23,278 nucleotides of DNA from Bacteroidota bacterium (GTDB taxonomy: Bacteria > Bacteroidota > Bacteroidia > Bacteroidales > VadinHA17), in contig DUOU01000281.1 of the NCBI GenBank assembly GCA_012838685.1, positions 1 to 23,278 on the forward strand, written 5' to 3'. The notes under the pieces are model-generated. The model was not told where the DNA came from and searched no databases. It saw only the letters and a program-made list of their open reading frames with translations. Made by a program: the position numbers and the translations under genes. Shown in pieces: positions 22,940-23,278 of this stretch (its first letter is position 1; each line of letters begins with the position of its first letter).

Positions 22940-23278
22940 GTGAAAATTGGAATAACATATGATCTGCGAACCTGGTATCTTGAACGGGGATTCTCAATGG
23001 AAGAGACCGCGGAATTCGATAAAGAGGAGACCATCGCCGCTATTGAGAACGTGTTGATATCATCCGGTTTCGAAACCGAAAGAATCGGAAATATATATCA
23101 ACTGGTCAAGAAATTGGCCGCCGGAGCCAAATGGGACCTGGTTTTCAATATCGCGGAGGGAATGTACGGCGATGGAAGGGAATCCGCTGTACCGGCCTTA
23201 CTAGACCAATATAGGATACCCTATGTATTCAGTGGTCCGGTCATAATGGGCATTTCGTTGAACAAATATTTTGCCCGT
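22940..23278 (+). CDS. ATP-grasp ligase, D-alanine-D-alanine ligase-like (N-terminal part, runs off the window)
   Basis: A GTG start at 22940 opens a frame that stays open to the window edge (113 codons). It begins VKIGITYDLR and contains WDLVFNIAEGMYGDGRES (65-82), VPALLDQYRIPYVFSGP (84-100) and ISLNKYFAR at the cut. This is the N-terminal substrate-binding lobe pattern of D-Ala-D-Ala ligase-like ATP-grasp enzymes, where FN.AEG..G..RE..VPALL...IPY..S.P and a following D/N-K are typical. The ATP-binding core is outside the window. The gene lies 141 bp downstream of kamA on the same strand. The housekeeping ddl is one possibility, but adjacency to an aminomutase suggests a dedicated amide ligase. 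The start is uncertain because no ATG is nearby in frame. Confidence 0.75.
   Translation, partial: MKIGITYDLRTWYLERGFSMEETAEFDKEETIAAIENVLISSGFETERIGNIYQLVKKLAAGAKWDLVFNIAEGMYGDGRESAVPALLDQYRIPYVFSGPVIMGISLNKYFAR

Noticed and set aside
1..23278. CRISPR arrays, tRNA/rRNA genes, insertion sequences, phage genes
   Set aside because: No regularly spaced repeats, cloverleaf-like sequences, transposase or phage motifs were seen on either strand when reading the intergenic gaps.

Overview
The window reads as a Bacteroidota chromosome, most likely of the order Bacteroidales. The signs are promoter elements matching TAnnTTTG in front of several genes, few Shine-Dalgarno sequences, a long SecA with an extra internal block, a DUF6913 gene directly before dapA, a SiaC/DUF1987 protein and a C-terminal-Phe outer-membrane barrel. 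I see no rRNA, tRNA, CRISPR array, transposase or phage gene. Most of the window is ordinary chromosome with several less-studied modules in it.

Layout. 1-420 is AT-rich and apparently noncoding, with two hairpins. 421-1158 is a secreted DNA/RNA non-specific endonuclease. 1361-4482 is a two-gene redox module: a NuoE-NuoF-like fusion and a multi-cluster Fe-S protein. 4554-5219 is ung and 5344-5799 is a SiaC-like protein. 5888-10653 holds the three AmmeMemoRadiSam components in two genes (a Memo-AMMECR1 fusion and a radical SAM enzyme), with a membrane protein carrying a spermidine-synthase-like domain between them. 10694-14194 is ligA, a DUF6913 gene and dapA on the plus strand. They converge on secA (17527-14204, minus strand). 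After a 360-bp intergenic stretch come a 36-codon small ORF and an NlpC/P60 cell-wall peptidase, which converge on glutamate formimidoyltransferase (minus strand). An Omp85-type barrel protein follows. The window ends with kamA and the first 113 codons of an ATP-grasp (D-Ala-D-Ala ligase-like) gene.

How the genes fit together. The redox pair keeps all its Fe-S cluster ligands but has lost the glycine-rich flavin/NADH loop of NuoF, so its electron donor is uncertain. In the AmmeMemoRadiSam region the fusion gene overlaps the membrane-protein gene by 32 bp. Both the fusion and the radical SAM protein begin with signal-like hydrophobic segments, so the products may act at or outside the inner membrane. 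KamA followed by an ATP-grasp ligase suggests beta-amino acid formation and then amide ligation, but the second gene is cut off by the window edge. ligA, dapA, secA and ung are housekeeping genes.

The best candidates for something undescribed are the exported AmmeMemoRadiSam locus with its membrane partner, the flavin-site-less NuoEF/Fe-S pair and the kamA/ATP-grasp pair. All functional proposals rest on motif reading only; no database search was possible.
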